Below, one piece after another: positions 12,567-24,174 of a stretch of DNA of 64,000 nt. Where the stretch lies: positions 2,914,001 through 2,978,000 of the forward strand of contig CANUEZ040000183.1 in the NCBI GenBank assembly GCA_948099385.1, in the 5' to 3' direction. Position 1 is the stretch's first letter. Each line of letters starts with the position of its first letter. The notes below the pieces were generated by a model. That model saw only the letters and a program-made list of their open reading frames with translations, was not told the DNA's origin and made no database searches. This stretch comes from Fasciola hepatica. Lineage: Eukaryota > Platyhelminthes > Trematoda > Plagiorchiida > Fasciolidae. Position numbers and translations under genes: made by a program.

Positions 12567-12770
12567 TCCTCTGCCCAATCGACTTCATACTTGTACACTC
12601 TGATGTTATATGTTCACTAGAATCTAATTTGAATCATCTGGAGTGTCAATGATACTCTTCATTGAATAGCCCACAAGTGAATCACAACTGTGATTTCTCA
12701 TAGTTATTCGTGTCTGGGGTACTGCTAACCCAACGAACAACGAGGCTGCGTGTGCAAGCGCTCATACTGA

Positions 12771-12795
12771 TAGTAAGTAGTATGTTAACATGTGG

Positions 12796-12799
<4 letters not shown>
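12771..12799 (+). repeat. Direct repeat beside the AT array, copy 2
   Basis: Second copy of the 29-nt segment at 12471-12499, again touching a long AT array but on the opposite side. The hammerhead sequence found next to copy 1 is not present here. Confidence 0.85.

Positions 12800-12886
<87 letters not shown>
12799..12886. repeat. (AT)n microsatellite, about 41 units
   Basis: Uninterrupted AT dinucleotides to 12880, then GTATAT. It creates long spurious Tyr-Ile frames on both strands, which are not genes. Near-perfect self-complementarity allows cruciform extrusion and makes its assembled length unreliable. Confidence 0.97.
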
Positions 12887-12989
12887 TCTGCGCACCAGCT
12901 GAGATGCCGCTGATTGTTGTTTGGGTGAGCAAACCAGGCTATCTTCGGATCCACGGGTTTCTTGATGAGTAACTTAGGCTGATATGTGA

Positions 12990-15900
12990 ATCGGTCTATC
13001 GGGTGATATATGTCAGCTCGCAGCTACCTTTTTTGAAGGAGTGGGTTCTCTTGCAACATCGTGCAGTATTTTCTTTATGGTATATTTCATTGTATTGAGG
13101 ACTTCATCAAACAAACAAACTCACATTCCAGCCAGAAGAATGGAGATTCAACATCGTCACATTGAAATAAGCATAAAATAAAATATCACACAAAGAATGG
13201 TTCAGCCACCGAGGTTCATGCGATGTTTCGTTGTGACCTCCATCTGCTTGACCGGAACACTTGCTATGTAGGGCACTGTGGATATGCGAAAGTTAATATT
13301 GCGAGGGGGGGAGGGGGTGGGGGTTAGTACACATGCGGAACGCGGAGAAGAATGTGAACTGCTTGAAGGTAATTCAAAGTTCAGGGAATATATATTAGCA
13401 CCATAGACATTTTGAGGTTGAATTGTTTACAAGCTATAGTATGCAAATCGTAAAGCTTGAAAAGAAGAAAGCCTATGTGAATTATGGAAACCCGACTAAT
13501 AATGGTCAGAGAGTGGTACCATTTGACAAAAGCAATCCAAAGTAGACTAGGAAGTACTACTAGAGAGAAATAGAGCAAGATATGAAGAATTCATGAATGA
13601 CCAAATGGATGACTGCTTGTGTGACACAAAACTGCCTTTGCCTACAAATTTAAAAAATATAGTCTACATTTTTTAACGCCATCAGGAATTTGAATAGACC
13701 AATGTAAATACGTGCTGGCTGTAACGTCTAAGTGTTTGGCCAAGTCAGTTCCGGAAACGGGGACATGGCTGATGGTCGATTGTTCATTGGGGTAAGCGGA
13801 GTGGGAAATGGAGGAACTACATTCATTTTATCTGGACATTTTCAGATGTAGCAAAGAGTGAAAAATGCTGGATATTGTTTTAGTTCTCGGAAAGGATATA
13901 CAGTCTGTTTAGACGGAGACAGATTGATGGAGTACCATATCATTAGTGTCCCGTAGACGTTGTGCTGTTGGTACAATGGTCATGTGATCGATATGTGATG
14001 GAGAGAGAAGGAAAGAACGGCACCGTGTAGAACACCAGATTTGGTAGGCCAAGGGTTTCATCAACAAGTACCAACTCTAAAGAGTGGAGTTGTATTGATA
14101 AAACGTAGTTTCGTCCATGAGAGCAAACAAGTTGGACCGAGAAAGTAATCCAGCTTTCACAAAGGCGACAACGGGGAGCCGATTCAAAAGTGGAAAAACA
14201 GTCGAGGAAAGAATAACGGACGAATTTCACGGAACTACTTAAGCTCAGTGAATTGAAGTAGCAAACTAATGCAACTACTTCCAGAGTGTATCAAGAGAAT
14301 GTGGAAATGAGTAAAGTCCTACGAAGACATCAAATATGATATATGTCAAGGATCAGAATTCTAGGGGAAGAGGAAGTACACGAGGCAAAACATGTCCGTG
14401 GTCTAGGCTTTCATAAAATGTGACTTTAGGTATGGTAACTTAGACTAGTGTTCAGTTCACTTCGGTTCAGTTTAGATAACTGGTACCCATGCACTAGGTG
14501 CGATGGCTTCGGTAGCTAACTCCCAGCCGTAAACTCAATCGGAAATAGCAAAACACGAGGGAAAAATAAAGAGTTGTAAATATTGGCCTCAAGTCGATGA
14601 AAGAAACGGTGTTTGCAAGAGTGTCACTAACAGTGGCATTCAGACATATTCCTCAATGTATCTTACAGCTGAATGCGCAGGTCTCTTCTAGTCCATCCAG
14701 GAAGTTTACCACTCCCTGGAGCGCCAATTCCCCCTAGACCGGTCACCCTCAATCACCTTCCAAATATTGGCAGCCCCAGCTTGGTGAAGTAACAACCAGT
14801 AGATTGAAGTGAAGAAGATTAGAGTAGAACAGCATGGATTATTGTAGATTGGTTTGTAATACAGTTGAACAAGACTGATGACAGCGGTGTGGTGTACCTA
14901 TTAGAAAATGGAAACGATATTCATTAGGCTGTCTCGGAAAAGTCACGGATCGTTACTGCTCAAGTCAACTGAAAATTTGCTCCACCCGTATTTCCTCAAT
15001 CGACTACTGGAAATGTGATCGTTCTTAGTCCTTCGTTTTGGAAACAATTTTTTGTATCGCAATGGATTTTTTCCCAGTTGAAAAAGATACAATCTGTTCG
15101 AAATTCCCAGCTTTATCATATTGTTAGTCACTTCAGATGGTTATTTCGAATGGCAAAATGAGAGACGAGATCCATGCTAATGTTGAAGTCATTTTTTGAA
15201 CAGTGCCAGCATCCGACTGGAACATAAAATATAGGCTTACTGAATTTCTTCGATGAAGTTTGGAACTTGAGTGATTCATGGTTTTCAAGATCGTAAAAGA
15301 TCAGCCCTTTGAAAGATGCAACAAAAGAATTGTCAAATAATAAGCGATTACCAGTTTAAGTCTAAACGCAATCAGTGAGTTGCTACAAACTGGAATAAAT
15401 TCAACAAAACAAGTACAGGGAAGGAGAGATATGTAAGCGAGTATGTCCCCTAGCAGAGTATGAACGATGAACACAAATTTGAGTGAACGGTGTAATGGAA
15501 TGCACTCCAGCAAACGAACGCGTCATTCATCTGAAAATGATTTCAAGTTGTATAATTGAGAAACCTGGTTTCTGAATCATTTGTCTGGGGTTCTTCCTCC
15601 TATACTTCATTTATTATATTTTCGCAACGCAAGATCTCTCATTGATAGGATGAAACCGTCTCAGGTTGTGCATGAACACTAAAATTGTATTCAGTATTGC
15701 TGATTGCTTGGTTTGTTTCCATACGACAAAATATACCTGAAAGGGAAATGAGAGTGCCTCCATGATCACTGCATTGTAGGTCACCTGAACAGAGAAAACA
15801 CCGTCAGTATACTGAATAGTTATTTCGAAGGACTTCTGGAGCAACAGTAGGCTTTGACTTTGTGACTTTTGTCTAAATTTTATCTTAGGAGGATGATACT

Positions 15901-16680
15901 CAAAGTGGGTAATTCTTGTGTGCAAAGGACAGTCGTTTGATCAGTTCGATATCGTTTCTTTATTCATGGTAAAGAGTTTTGCAAACGGCTCGATTTCCAC
16001 TCCAACTGTATCAATTCGACGAATCATCGTGTTGAGTGTTTGTTGGTTTAAACGACAGACAATTGGCCTCGCAACTGTCCGAATCTTACAAATGAGTCAT
16101 CCGCACATGGTTGCTTGGTAAGCGGACGACCCTGGATTAAAAACAATCGATCCACATGAACGGTTCAGTATATGGTATTCGTATTTCAGTTCAAGCAAAT
16201 TAACATTTCACTCAGAATAATCATGTCTTCACCTCGGTTGTATCTTCCTGCCTAAGGAGTCTCTGTAACATACTGTATTCAGTACCCGGGCTGTCCATTA
16301 TCATCCGTGGGTAATTCGATCTATATCGCATTTATTGACGGTAGTATTTAGGAGACCAGCTGCAGCATCTTCTGTTCAACAAATTGGGCTCGAATGTCAT
16401 GTTGTCCGGTAAAATCACTGGCAAGAAAACGCTATCTACAGGGTCATTCAGCGTTACCCAGAGGGTTGTCTTTGCACCTAGAATATTAATTATTTGACTG
16501 GGTGGTTCATACCAGAGTATGGTACTGAAAAATGTAAAAACCTTTGTTCCTGGGCTCAAGCTCCAAAACTATTTTCTTTGTCGATGTGCTTAATTCGTCT
16601 ATGAACACCCTGCTCAATCATGCTTTTATGGGTACCTCGATTTGTCTTGAATGGACTAAAAAGTATCAGCAGGATAGCAC
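12990..16680. other. No recognisable gene; possible intron
   Basis: Short frames only. A minus-strand frame at 15614-15925 is open for 103 codons and contains a 48-bp GT...AG stretch that could be a tiny intron, but neither reading matches a known family. The G-run at 13305-13323 is listed separately. The segment around 14480-14760 is slightly GC-richer and may be old repeat. Confidence 0.4.
13305..13323 (+). other. G-quadruplex-capable G run
   Basis: G7-A-G5-T-G5 on the plus strand. The seven-G run can be split into two G3 tracts, giving four tracts with one-base loops, the usual requirement for an intramolecular quadruplex. No function is implied by context. Confidence 0.7.
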
Positions 16681-16689
16681 TTGTGAAAT

Positions 16690-16768
16690 ATTGCTTATCT
16701 GATTTGTTGTTTGTGACAAAATGAGGTTCGCTTATCGGGACTTTTCTTCCCTCATCAGGTTGCTTCAC
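16690..16768 (-). CDS. Candidate exon, unknown protein (weak)
   Basis: On the minus strand an acceptor-like CACAG precedes position 16768, and only the frame starting GTG is open past the first few codons. It reads VKQPDEGRKVPISEPHFV, a charged, non-AT-driven composition. I cannot find a strong donor, so the end given is arbitrary. Its phase does not match directly to the candidate exon at 17199-17303, so an unseen exon would have to lie between. It may be chance. Confidence 0.15.
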
Positions 16769-17198
16769 CTGTGCGTATAAACTAACGACACTCGTTATGC
16801 TCCGAGAATAGCACGCTTCAAGAGTTCAGAAACTCAGCCCAACTGTTTTTTCTCCAAGTTTACCTCAAATGTGAACGTATTCAAGGGTGTGTGCAATATG
16901 ATTGGTCATCCAAACTTATGCACATGGGAATCACCAATTCTAGATCAAAATAATTCATATACTGAAAGCATATACTACTCAACGAGGGGGAATATGTTTG
17001 CGGTAGCCATTGGTCCCTATTCGTGAACCAGTTATTGGATTGATAGATTTTTTAAAATCGCCATATCATTTTGCAAAATATTATTGCTTCCTAATGCCAT
17101 TGTAGTAGCACGAAGAAGAGTGGTTCTATGATAGGACGAACACCTCGGCGTGAAACACATTCTTCTTGATAACAAATGAAATTTCACAATAAACTTAC

Positions 17199-17303
17199 TT
17201 CTTCTTGGAATCAAAGTCAAATGGCTATGCATATCTCTTGCCAGCATATCAACTAGCTGACGAACCAAATGCAAGTTATTCTTCAAGTTGTGAATTTCAC
17301 CAC
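17199..17303 (-). CDS. Candidate host exon, helical segment of unknown protein
   Basis: A 105-bp minus-strand segment bounded by a strong acceptor (CTCTTTATTTTAG before 17303) and a strong donor (GTAAGTTT after 17199). Only one of three frames is open and it is open throughout: it reads EIHNLKNNLHLVRQLV, DMLARDMHSHLTL and IPRR, a likely amphipathic helix or coiled coil. It starts with two bases and ends with one base of a split codon (phase 1-1). The upstream candidate exon at 17704-17762 ends with one base, so the two join in frame as C+GT (Arg). I do not recognise the protein family. Confidence 0.35.
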
Positions 17304-17703
17304 CTAAAATAAAGAGAAAATAATCTGTTTCTCAGCCCGCATATTTACTGGTACCTAACTAAACACAAAATAATCTATACACATAAGTCTGATGAATACA
17401 GATACCGTAATCTGTGAATGGCTTAGTATTGTCGAACGATTGACAGAGGAGTGACTCGCAACTAGTATTTCAGCTTACACAGCAAAGCTAAATGCTGTCA
17501 CGAGTGTGACCTTTCGATTTGTGTAAACTCGAAATACTGAAGAACTTTGATTGTCGACCGTATTTCGTTATCTATATTTGCGCTTTGTTTACAACAACTT
17601 CCTAAAAATAATCAAATACTAGTCCGACAAGTTTTATTATGAGAGAACAAAAAAGTGTATTTTCCGCAATATCCTTTATATAAAAATTAAGGTTTTCACT
17701 TAC

Positions 17704-17762
17704 GAAGTATATCGTTTCCTTCATAATGGGATGCATAAAAGTGAGGTGTTATGATTTCAACT
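17704..17762 (-). CDS. Candidate host exon, unknown protein
   Basis: A 59-bp minus-strand segment ending at a perfect donor GTAAGT (17703-17698) and starting after a CACAAG acceptor (a two-base shift is possible). The open frame reads VEIITPHFYASHYEGNDIL plus one base. That phase matches the next candidate exon at 17199-17303, separated by a 400-bp putative intron. An in-frame TGA lies just upstream of the acceptor, which limits where the exon can start. The family is unknown. Confidence 0.3.
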
Positions 17763-18129
17763 CTTGTGATGAATCAAATAAAATCATAATTTCCGTTTTG
17801 TTCAACTACACCTGCCTAATAAAGGCACAAGCGCGATACCTTTGCTGATACCCCATACAAGTAACTTCGAGCGTAATATATCATGCTGGAAACCAGTGCA
17901 AATTTTATATTGGCATCTTCTTTGTCATTTATATCACAAAAATGAAACACAACAACAGACTTGCACAGCAAACAAAACAAAGACTAACGATTCTGGGCCA
18001 AATTTGCATAACACTACTGGGAATGTTCTTACTTTGGTTTTCAGTGTGCGTAACAACTGTTTAGGTCGAATACAAGAGGTGAACGTAGACGAACAATCAG
18101 GGGAACTTTCTAATATGAATGAATAAATG

Positions 18130-21100
18130 AGGCAGTCCTGTCCTTCGAGACAATTTCCGGAGAATATTTAATAAGGATGCTGATGCAATCTCATCATATT
18201 CTTAAACTCAATGATACTGAAATTGATATATATTTGAGTTCCATCACGGAGAACGAACGCGTAACTGCGTGACGTAATCGGACACGACTGTCTTGATAAG
18301 GAGCGGCGTATTAGCACACTGAATTCCGGATACTAATCGTGAACACCAAAAGGAATTAAAACCGCATATATTGGAGGTGAGGCGTATGCGCAGTCGTTTC
18401 ATATTTGAATTGTCTTGATCATCCAGCCCTAATTTCCTTTTGTTGCGTTTTGTCGAGTGGTACCACATTTCCTCTCGTCCTCTTCCTGCACATTGGACCA
18501 AACTGGATTCATGGGTTTTCTTATGTTTGACGGATGCTTTTCATTATGCTCCCGCCGTGTCTATCGGTGTCGTGACCTTGAGTGCATCTGTTTTGACCAC
18601 ATTCATTCAGAGCACTTGAAAGTGGTTGACTGAGGGTGCATCACACTGACCAAACAGTTCGTGCCATCTTCCGATTTCAAAATTACACAGCAAAATGAGT
18701 GAGATCCCTTTGTTTCATCACCTTGATCAAAGTCACTTGATTGCGGTGGGTCGTTTGATTGAAGAGGTGGCATTTATACACTAATTATGATCAACAGAAA
18801 CGGCTACCGAGTATCGGTTTGATGGACTCTCCTCAAATCACAGCAGTCAAGGTGCGAAATACATCCCTCATTATGATAAGGTGATAAATACAACATAATT
18901 ATATGGACTACAACGGATTTTGCAAAGAAAACTTTCATGATTATTAGGTTTGGCAACTTCTGTGTTCTGTGAAAGCAAATCTCATGTTAGGGAACTGCGA
19001 AACAGGAGGCATAAGATGCTCAACCGTAGGGTTGTTTACCAAAAATACCGTTTGAATACTGGAAGGAAATATGTGTGCAACCACAACACGGGCCTGTTTA
19101 CCCGGTAAATTTGCTACCACAATGTAAAGCTTAGAGTCAAATTAACGGCTGCGTACATCCGATGAGGTCACCAAATCATGGCGACCATGACACGCGCGGT
19201 AACCTTAAAAGCGTTCACTTACGTTGAAGTTTCACTCTCTCCATATTATCCGAAACGACTTTTCCGATTGAACCGTGGAATTGTTCATATTCTAGGGAAA
19301 AAACATGTTAATAAAAGAAACAGTTGATAACTAAGTACCTAGTGAAAAATGTTGCTAGAAAAATCTCTTATTTGCACCAGGCAGGCATTTTGCTTATTCA
19401 TCTGGTTTGTGAATACGTAGTGCGTAACTTCAATAATGTTACACGAAGCACATCATCAAGGAAACCAGGTTAAACCGGACGTTTATGCAGTATATTAGGT
19501 AGGCTGTAAGGATTTGCACCGAATAATGCGAAGTTGAATATTTCTCTATGGTAACTATGAGCAGAATTGGTTAAGTGTTGTCTGTTGCCTCAAACTGAGA
19601 ATCACTTAGGAAACTCCCACTTATTGGATTTTAAGTAATAGTTTTAAGCTCACTGGGAATTTTTATTTATTATTTCAATGAGACGCTGTCCGACATGATA
19701 TCAAGAACAATTTCAACACGAACAGTGGGATCAGTCATTCTCAGTTAATTTATAAAAGCAATTGGATTCACATCGGAATACATTATTGATTGGCTGATTT
19801 AGTCGATTTGTATAACTCGTCTACTATCTCAGTTACACCGATGTGCCTTGCTAGCCAAACCAGTTATCCGGTTCCTTTTACAAAGTTCCAGTTGGGCAAA
19901 TGAAAAGATGGTGAAGCTGTTATATGATCAACTTGCCAATTTTTGTGTAGAACTTTTGATAAGAATAACACGATCATCAACCTTTACCGAGATACTTGTT
20001 TACAGATAGGTTTTGTGACATTCAGGCACTCCCGACTCCCAAACTGTATAGATCAAGCCACATACAATAATGAAGGTAAGAACACTGCTGTATTTTGATG
20101 GTATCAATTTGAGAGATGACAAAATGTTCGATACCATACAACGAATTTACGCACCCAAGGCCTATTCGTTTCAGCTCGAACATGGAATGCAAGAAGGAAT
20201 GTAAGTAACTTTTGCAACGGACCTCACAATCATAATATACTGTATATCCAATCAAAGATGCCGTCTTTGATCCTAGAATGTTTAGTTCTGGTGAGTCAGA
20301 TATGGCTTTGGGTAGGTGACCGTCGAAGATCAGAAAAGTAAACATATCGGTTGAAGCAGTGCAGTAAAGATGAAGAACAGCGAAAGCCGTTAGACCAAAG
20401 ATGACCCAATGTTCTGCCCCATTCAATGTAGAAATCCATCTTTTGGTTATGCACAAACTGAGAAATTGTGATTTGTTTTAACAGGTCCATATGAATACAA
20501 CCTTCAAAGTGAAGGACGACTTACTGTTTTTCAAAAGGATGATAAGTGCACGGTATGAATCAGAAGCCTGTTGATCGTTCGTGGTGCTGATGACTAAAGG
20601 AAAGACATCATGGTCTCGTTCAAATTACAGCTCTTCAGAGAAACGCAGTTAGTATTATTTGGGGATAATTATTTTCCCGAAAAACTAAACGAAATTCCGA
20701 CTGAACCTTCAAATAATCCAGAATTTTACTCACTAGAAAATGGATCCAGAGGAGACAAGCGCCCAGTCACCATGTCGAACACAGCCAGTCTAGGTCGGTC
20801 TGGTTATTAACGTATCACGACTAGCAGCAGTAAAACAGGGTAGTCAGATGTTCTAAATGAAACACATTTTTCATTGTTTCCAGATAAAGATATTCAGTGT
20901 CGATCATCAATCAAGTTTCTCAATGATAAAATCAATTTGTATTTTCGTCGATGGCCGGACATATTCAAAGATCTGATACACGACACATGAGTGAAAAATG
21001 TGATACAAATCTACGCACTTGGATGGGCGATTTGTGATGATTATTGCCTAAACGTTATCAAGAGACCATCTGACATGACTCACGTTTATTCAAACGATTA

Positions 21101-23290
21101 CCGATCAAATTCCATAATGTCGTCCATGTTTTTGCGTTATCCCTGAATCTCCAAACAGTTGACAACCACGCAGGATCTGGATAAAGAGGGAAATTGACTC
21201 TGGCAGTATTCAGCGAAATTATCCGAGTCCTGCTTCTGATCACCTGTGTGTTTTTTCAATCGAGAAAGACCACAACACATACCCAGTTACTTGTGTTCTA
21301 CTTTGTGAGCGTAAAACAAGGCCGGATTAAGCTATTGTGGTCGTGATAATGGAAAAAGTAGACCATCCGACAAGTCGCAGGTCACTGAAATATAGACTAT
21401 GGGTCTCAATTCCCGAGTAATGGTTTCCCTTATCCATTGATTGAATGAAACCGGTCACTCGAAGGAAACCAGAAAGCGAGTTTCATTTAATTGGACTCAA
21501 ATGAATGCATTATCACGGAACTGTAACGATGAACTATGAGGGATATTTTATGCAAACTGGTCGATAGTCGGCTCTCAAATTGTTATTTTCAGGAGAAAGA
21601 AGTCTTAGCCTGATAAAACGTGTAGATTGAGGATTTGAATCCCGATGATTTACGGAAAGGCCAAAATGATTTGACGAGGTTGCGAAGACTTATTAGATGA
21701 TATTATATGGTTTTGTGAGCTCTATACGGTGCGTTTAGGAAAAGAATCATTTTGAATTACTCACTCGAGGTTTGGCACTTTGCTCATTGGAAAGACTTGA
21801 TCAAGTATGAAGGTTAGCCTTGTCAACCAACGAAATAACTGGAAGAATCACCGTGTGATGTTAAAAATGGATAGCGTGTCAATTCCCGCTGCACACGCTT
21901 CAAATGAGACTAAGTTGACGAAGCTGCTGTAGAACGCTCACGTATACGGATAACTAAGCAGCAGAATTCAGGGTGTTTATACCTAATGAGTGGTGAAAAT
22001 CGCGTAATTGAACGTGTGCTTTCCGAAAACTGCAACCCTGTTATCCTGATACGAAAGCTTACTGCCTGTTTTGTTATCGAACATTGTATAGTTTATACTC
22101 GCAAAGTCAATATTCAGATGATGATTGAATGAAAAACCCCAAACAATGAACATTTGATTCTGCTGTGCGACTCAGTACATGCACGTACGACGGATGCACT
22201 TCTCGTATTGTCCTTCACAGATCACCACAGGCCCGGACAATCCACAGGAACTATCCTTATTTATTACTGACTATTTTGGAATAGGATATCAATTAAAAAT
22301 GTTAGCAATCCATTATTGCACAACTTTACCACCTACAAATATTCATGGTCAGAATGAGGTTTCTCGCTTGCAGGGTGATAGTTTTCGTTGATCTTGCATG
22401 CGTTGCAATAAGGGTTACATTCTTTATGACCTACTGCGAACCAGGGAACAAAAACCGATAACTTATTCTGATGATATGACTTATTCACGGAAAGAAAGAT
22501 AGGGCTATCAGACACATAATTTTGCACCACGGCTGATGGTACAGTTATTCAAATACAGATTGTATTTTTCCGCTCCAACAGTGACTTACTGCATTCCACG
22601 CCAAAATTGCTGGAATATACAAGAAGCAGCACAAAACAAAACAACTGTGACATTGTTCACATCAAGCTGTCGCGAGAGTTTATTTCGTCTCTTTTTATTG
22701 TGTTCACAATTCGATCGACAGTCACGAGCCAATGACATTAGGTCTGATTTAGGTATATCTGCGACAGGTTGAATGCTGTCCAATAGCTGAAGTCAATGGT
22801 CTGCTTTATCCGAGGTTGCGCATTACAAATATTGTGAATTATCATTGCGAAAAAACACGTATTCCAAAGAACAACACTAATTAAGTACATGCATCACACA
22901 ATAAAAATTATGTCATAATATCCCTCAAGTAGTTCTGTGTCAGACCAAGTACATATTTCATGTCCCAGGGGATAGATATTTAGCAGATGCTTAACCACAT
23001 TCAGAGGCAGAATCGGAGTGCTATCTTTCAACACAGCATTAACTTGATTGTTCGAAGCGTAACTAGCGAAAACAGATCTGTCCTCTCCATACTTTTCTCC
23101 AGGCTAGTCCTGCACACATGCAAACGTTTAGCGGTACATAAAAAGTGATCTACAATGTTAACCTAAAATCTAGAGAAACTCGTCAGATTGAAAATCACAC
23201 AATGAATCAAGTCAGCACCAATATAAATATATATGAGAGGTAAGTTGATGGCATTTTATTGTCTAGTTCCGTCCAACAACAGCGTACAAG
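18130..23290. other. No recognisable gene
   Basis: About 5 kb of AT-rich sequence. The longest frame is minus-strand 20022-20456 (144 codons, opened by TTG), rich in Cys, Tyr, Ile and Leu with no motif I know, and most likely chance. A short minus-strand segment near 18023-18116 has acceptor and donor-like borders, but its phase does not fit the candidate exon at 17704-17762. Confidence 0.4.
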
Positions 23291-23299
23291 AACTACCCT

Positions 23300-24168
23300 A
23301 AAAGTTCAGTGGAGCACATCCGAGTTTACCAGGTACGCTAGAAACGGAAGAGGACAATGTGCTCCTATTCCTTGACGTCCTCCAACGGAGAACAGCAAAT
23401 AAATCAGTGGAACACAATATTTATCACACGTCAACGTGGGTTGTGTAGTACACTCATTTCGAAAACTTCTTCCCCATGCAGCATGATCGAAACTTAAATA
23501 TGTTGCTTGACCTACGAAGCGCTCCAAATATGGTACAAGAGCCAACCTACGAAAGAGCTGGAGTCTATCACCAACTCCCTCAGAGAAAAGGGATACACGG
23601 ATAGGTTTCTCAAACAGCACATGAATCCAGATCCTCGGCCATGATACACGAACGTCCCAAAAAATACCTTTTTCGCTCGTTAGGAATTCAAAGGGGATGG
23701 TGCTGCTAACACGCTGACCCTCCGGTTATATAATGAGGTGACACATACGTTCTGTGCAGCCAAGCTGAAAATCGCTTTCAACAATAAACCATGCTTACAA
23801 GTGAAACGCGAAATTGGCTGTCTGATGATTCAATCTCATGTTGTGTGTATTCCTCCTTTTGCTTCTGTTTAGCGAAATACGTCGGAAGAACAACCAAACG
23901 CCTGTCCGATTGAGTCCAAGAACACTGTCCTACATTGGTAACAAAAGGCATCAATAAGACAGTAACCAGCGCAGTACTGGCCCGCGTAACCGATACGGGT
24001 CACACACTTATGCGAAATGGGCCATTCAGCGTCATCCACCGTGTGTCGGCATACAGCTCTACAAGGGTCAGACAACGAATCTATTCCCCCACCGAGGTGA
24101 TTGCAATCAGGTTATATAGACCTTTCCTGTACTCGCAAAAACAGTTTGTCAGGATGCTGTGGCTCTCA
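23300..24168 (+). mobile_element. Penelope-like element, 3' half (RT thumb and GIY-YIG)
   Basis: Plus-strand frames read TEEDNVLLFLDVLQRRTAN, then a short frameshifted stretch, then ELESITNSLREKGYTDRFL, then FKGDGAAN...TLRLYNEVTHTFCAAKL, then KYVGRTTKRLSD, and finally the C-terminal block at 23935-24168. This is the order of the PLE RT C-terminal region followed by the GIY-YIG endonuclease that nicks the target. The RT catalytic part is missing upstream, so the copy is 5' truncated. Several stops and frame changes make it non-functional. The element appears to end at the TGA at 24166-24168. Confidence 0.75.
23872..24168 (+). pseudogene. PLE GIY-YIG endonuclease domain remnant
   Basis: The YVGRTTKRLSD segment (YIGRT block of GIY-YIG nucleases) is followed by TGA at the position of a usually conserved Arg, then VQEHCPTLVTKGI in the same frame. 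The remaining frame reads SAVLARVTDTGH, GPFSVIHRV, VRQRIYSPTEVIAIRL and a final QKQFVRMLWLS. The Glu in the TEVIAIRL helix corresponds to the metal-binding Glu of this fold. One nonsense change (CGA to TGA) separates the YIGRT block from the rest. Confidence 0.7.
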
Positions 24169-24174
24169 TGACTG

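Noticed and set aside
12682..12972. Frames of Tyr-Ile repeats on both strands
   Set aside because: They are translations of the AT microsatellite and have no coding signal outside it.
16105..16165. Plus-strand tRNA-like string (TTGCTTGGTAAGCGGACGACC and later AAACAATCGATCC)
   Set aside because: No acceptor stem or anticodon arm could be drawn, and the SINE tail is absent; too weak to call a tRNA or SINE.
16740..16775. Minus-strand CCTGATGAGGGAAG as a possible hammerhead
   Set aside because: No stem II hairpin and no GAAA in the right place; the same bases read better as a possible exon.
18023..18116. Minus-strand segment with acceptor- and donor-like borders
   Set aside because: Its end phase does not match the start of the candidate exon at 17762, so it is not part of that chain in a simple way.
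20022..20456. 144-codon minus-strand open frame
   Set aside because: Starts at TTG, Cys/Tyr/Ile-rich, no motif and no splice borders; expected by chance in 64 kb searched in six frames.
20575..20620. GCTGATGACTAAAGGAAAG as a possible hammerhead
   Set aside because: CTGATGA and GAAA are present but there is no pairing stem II between them and no helix I.
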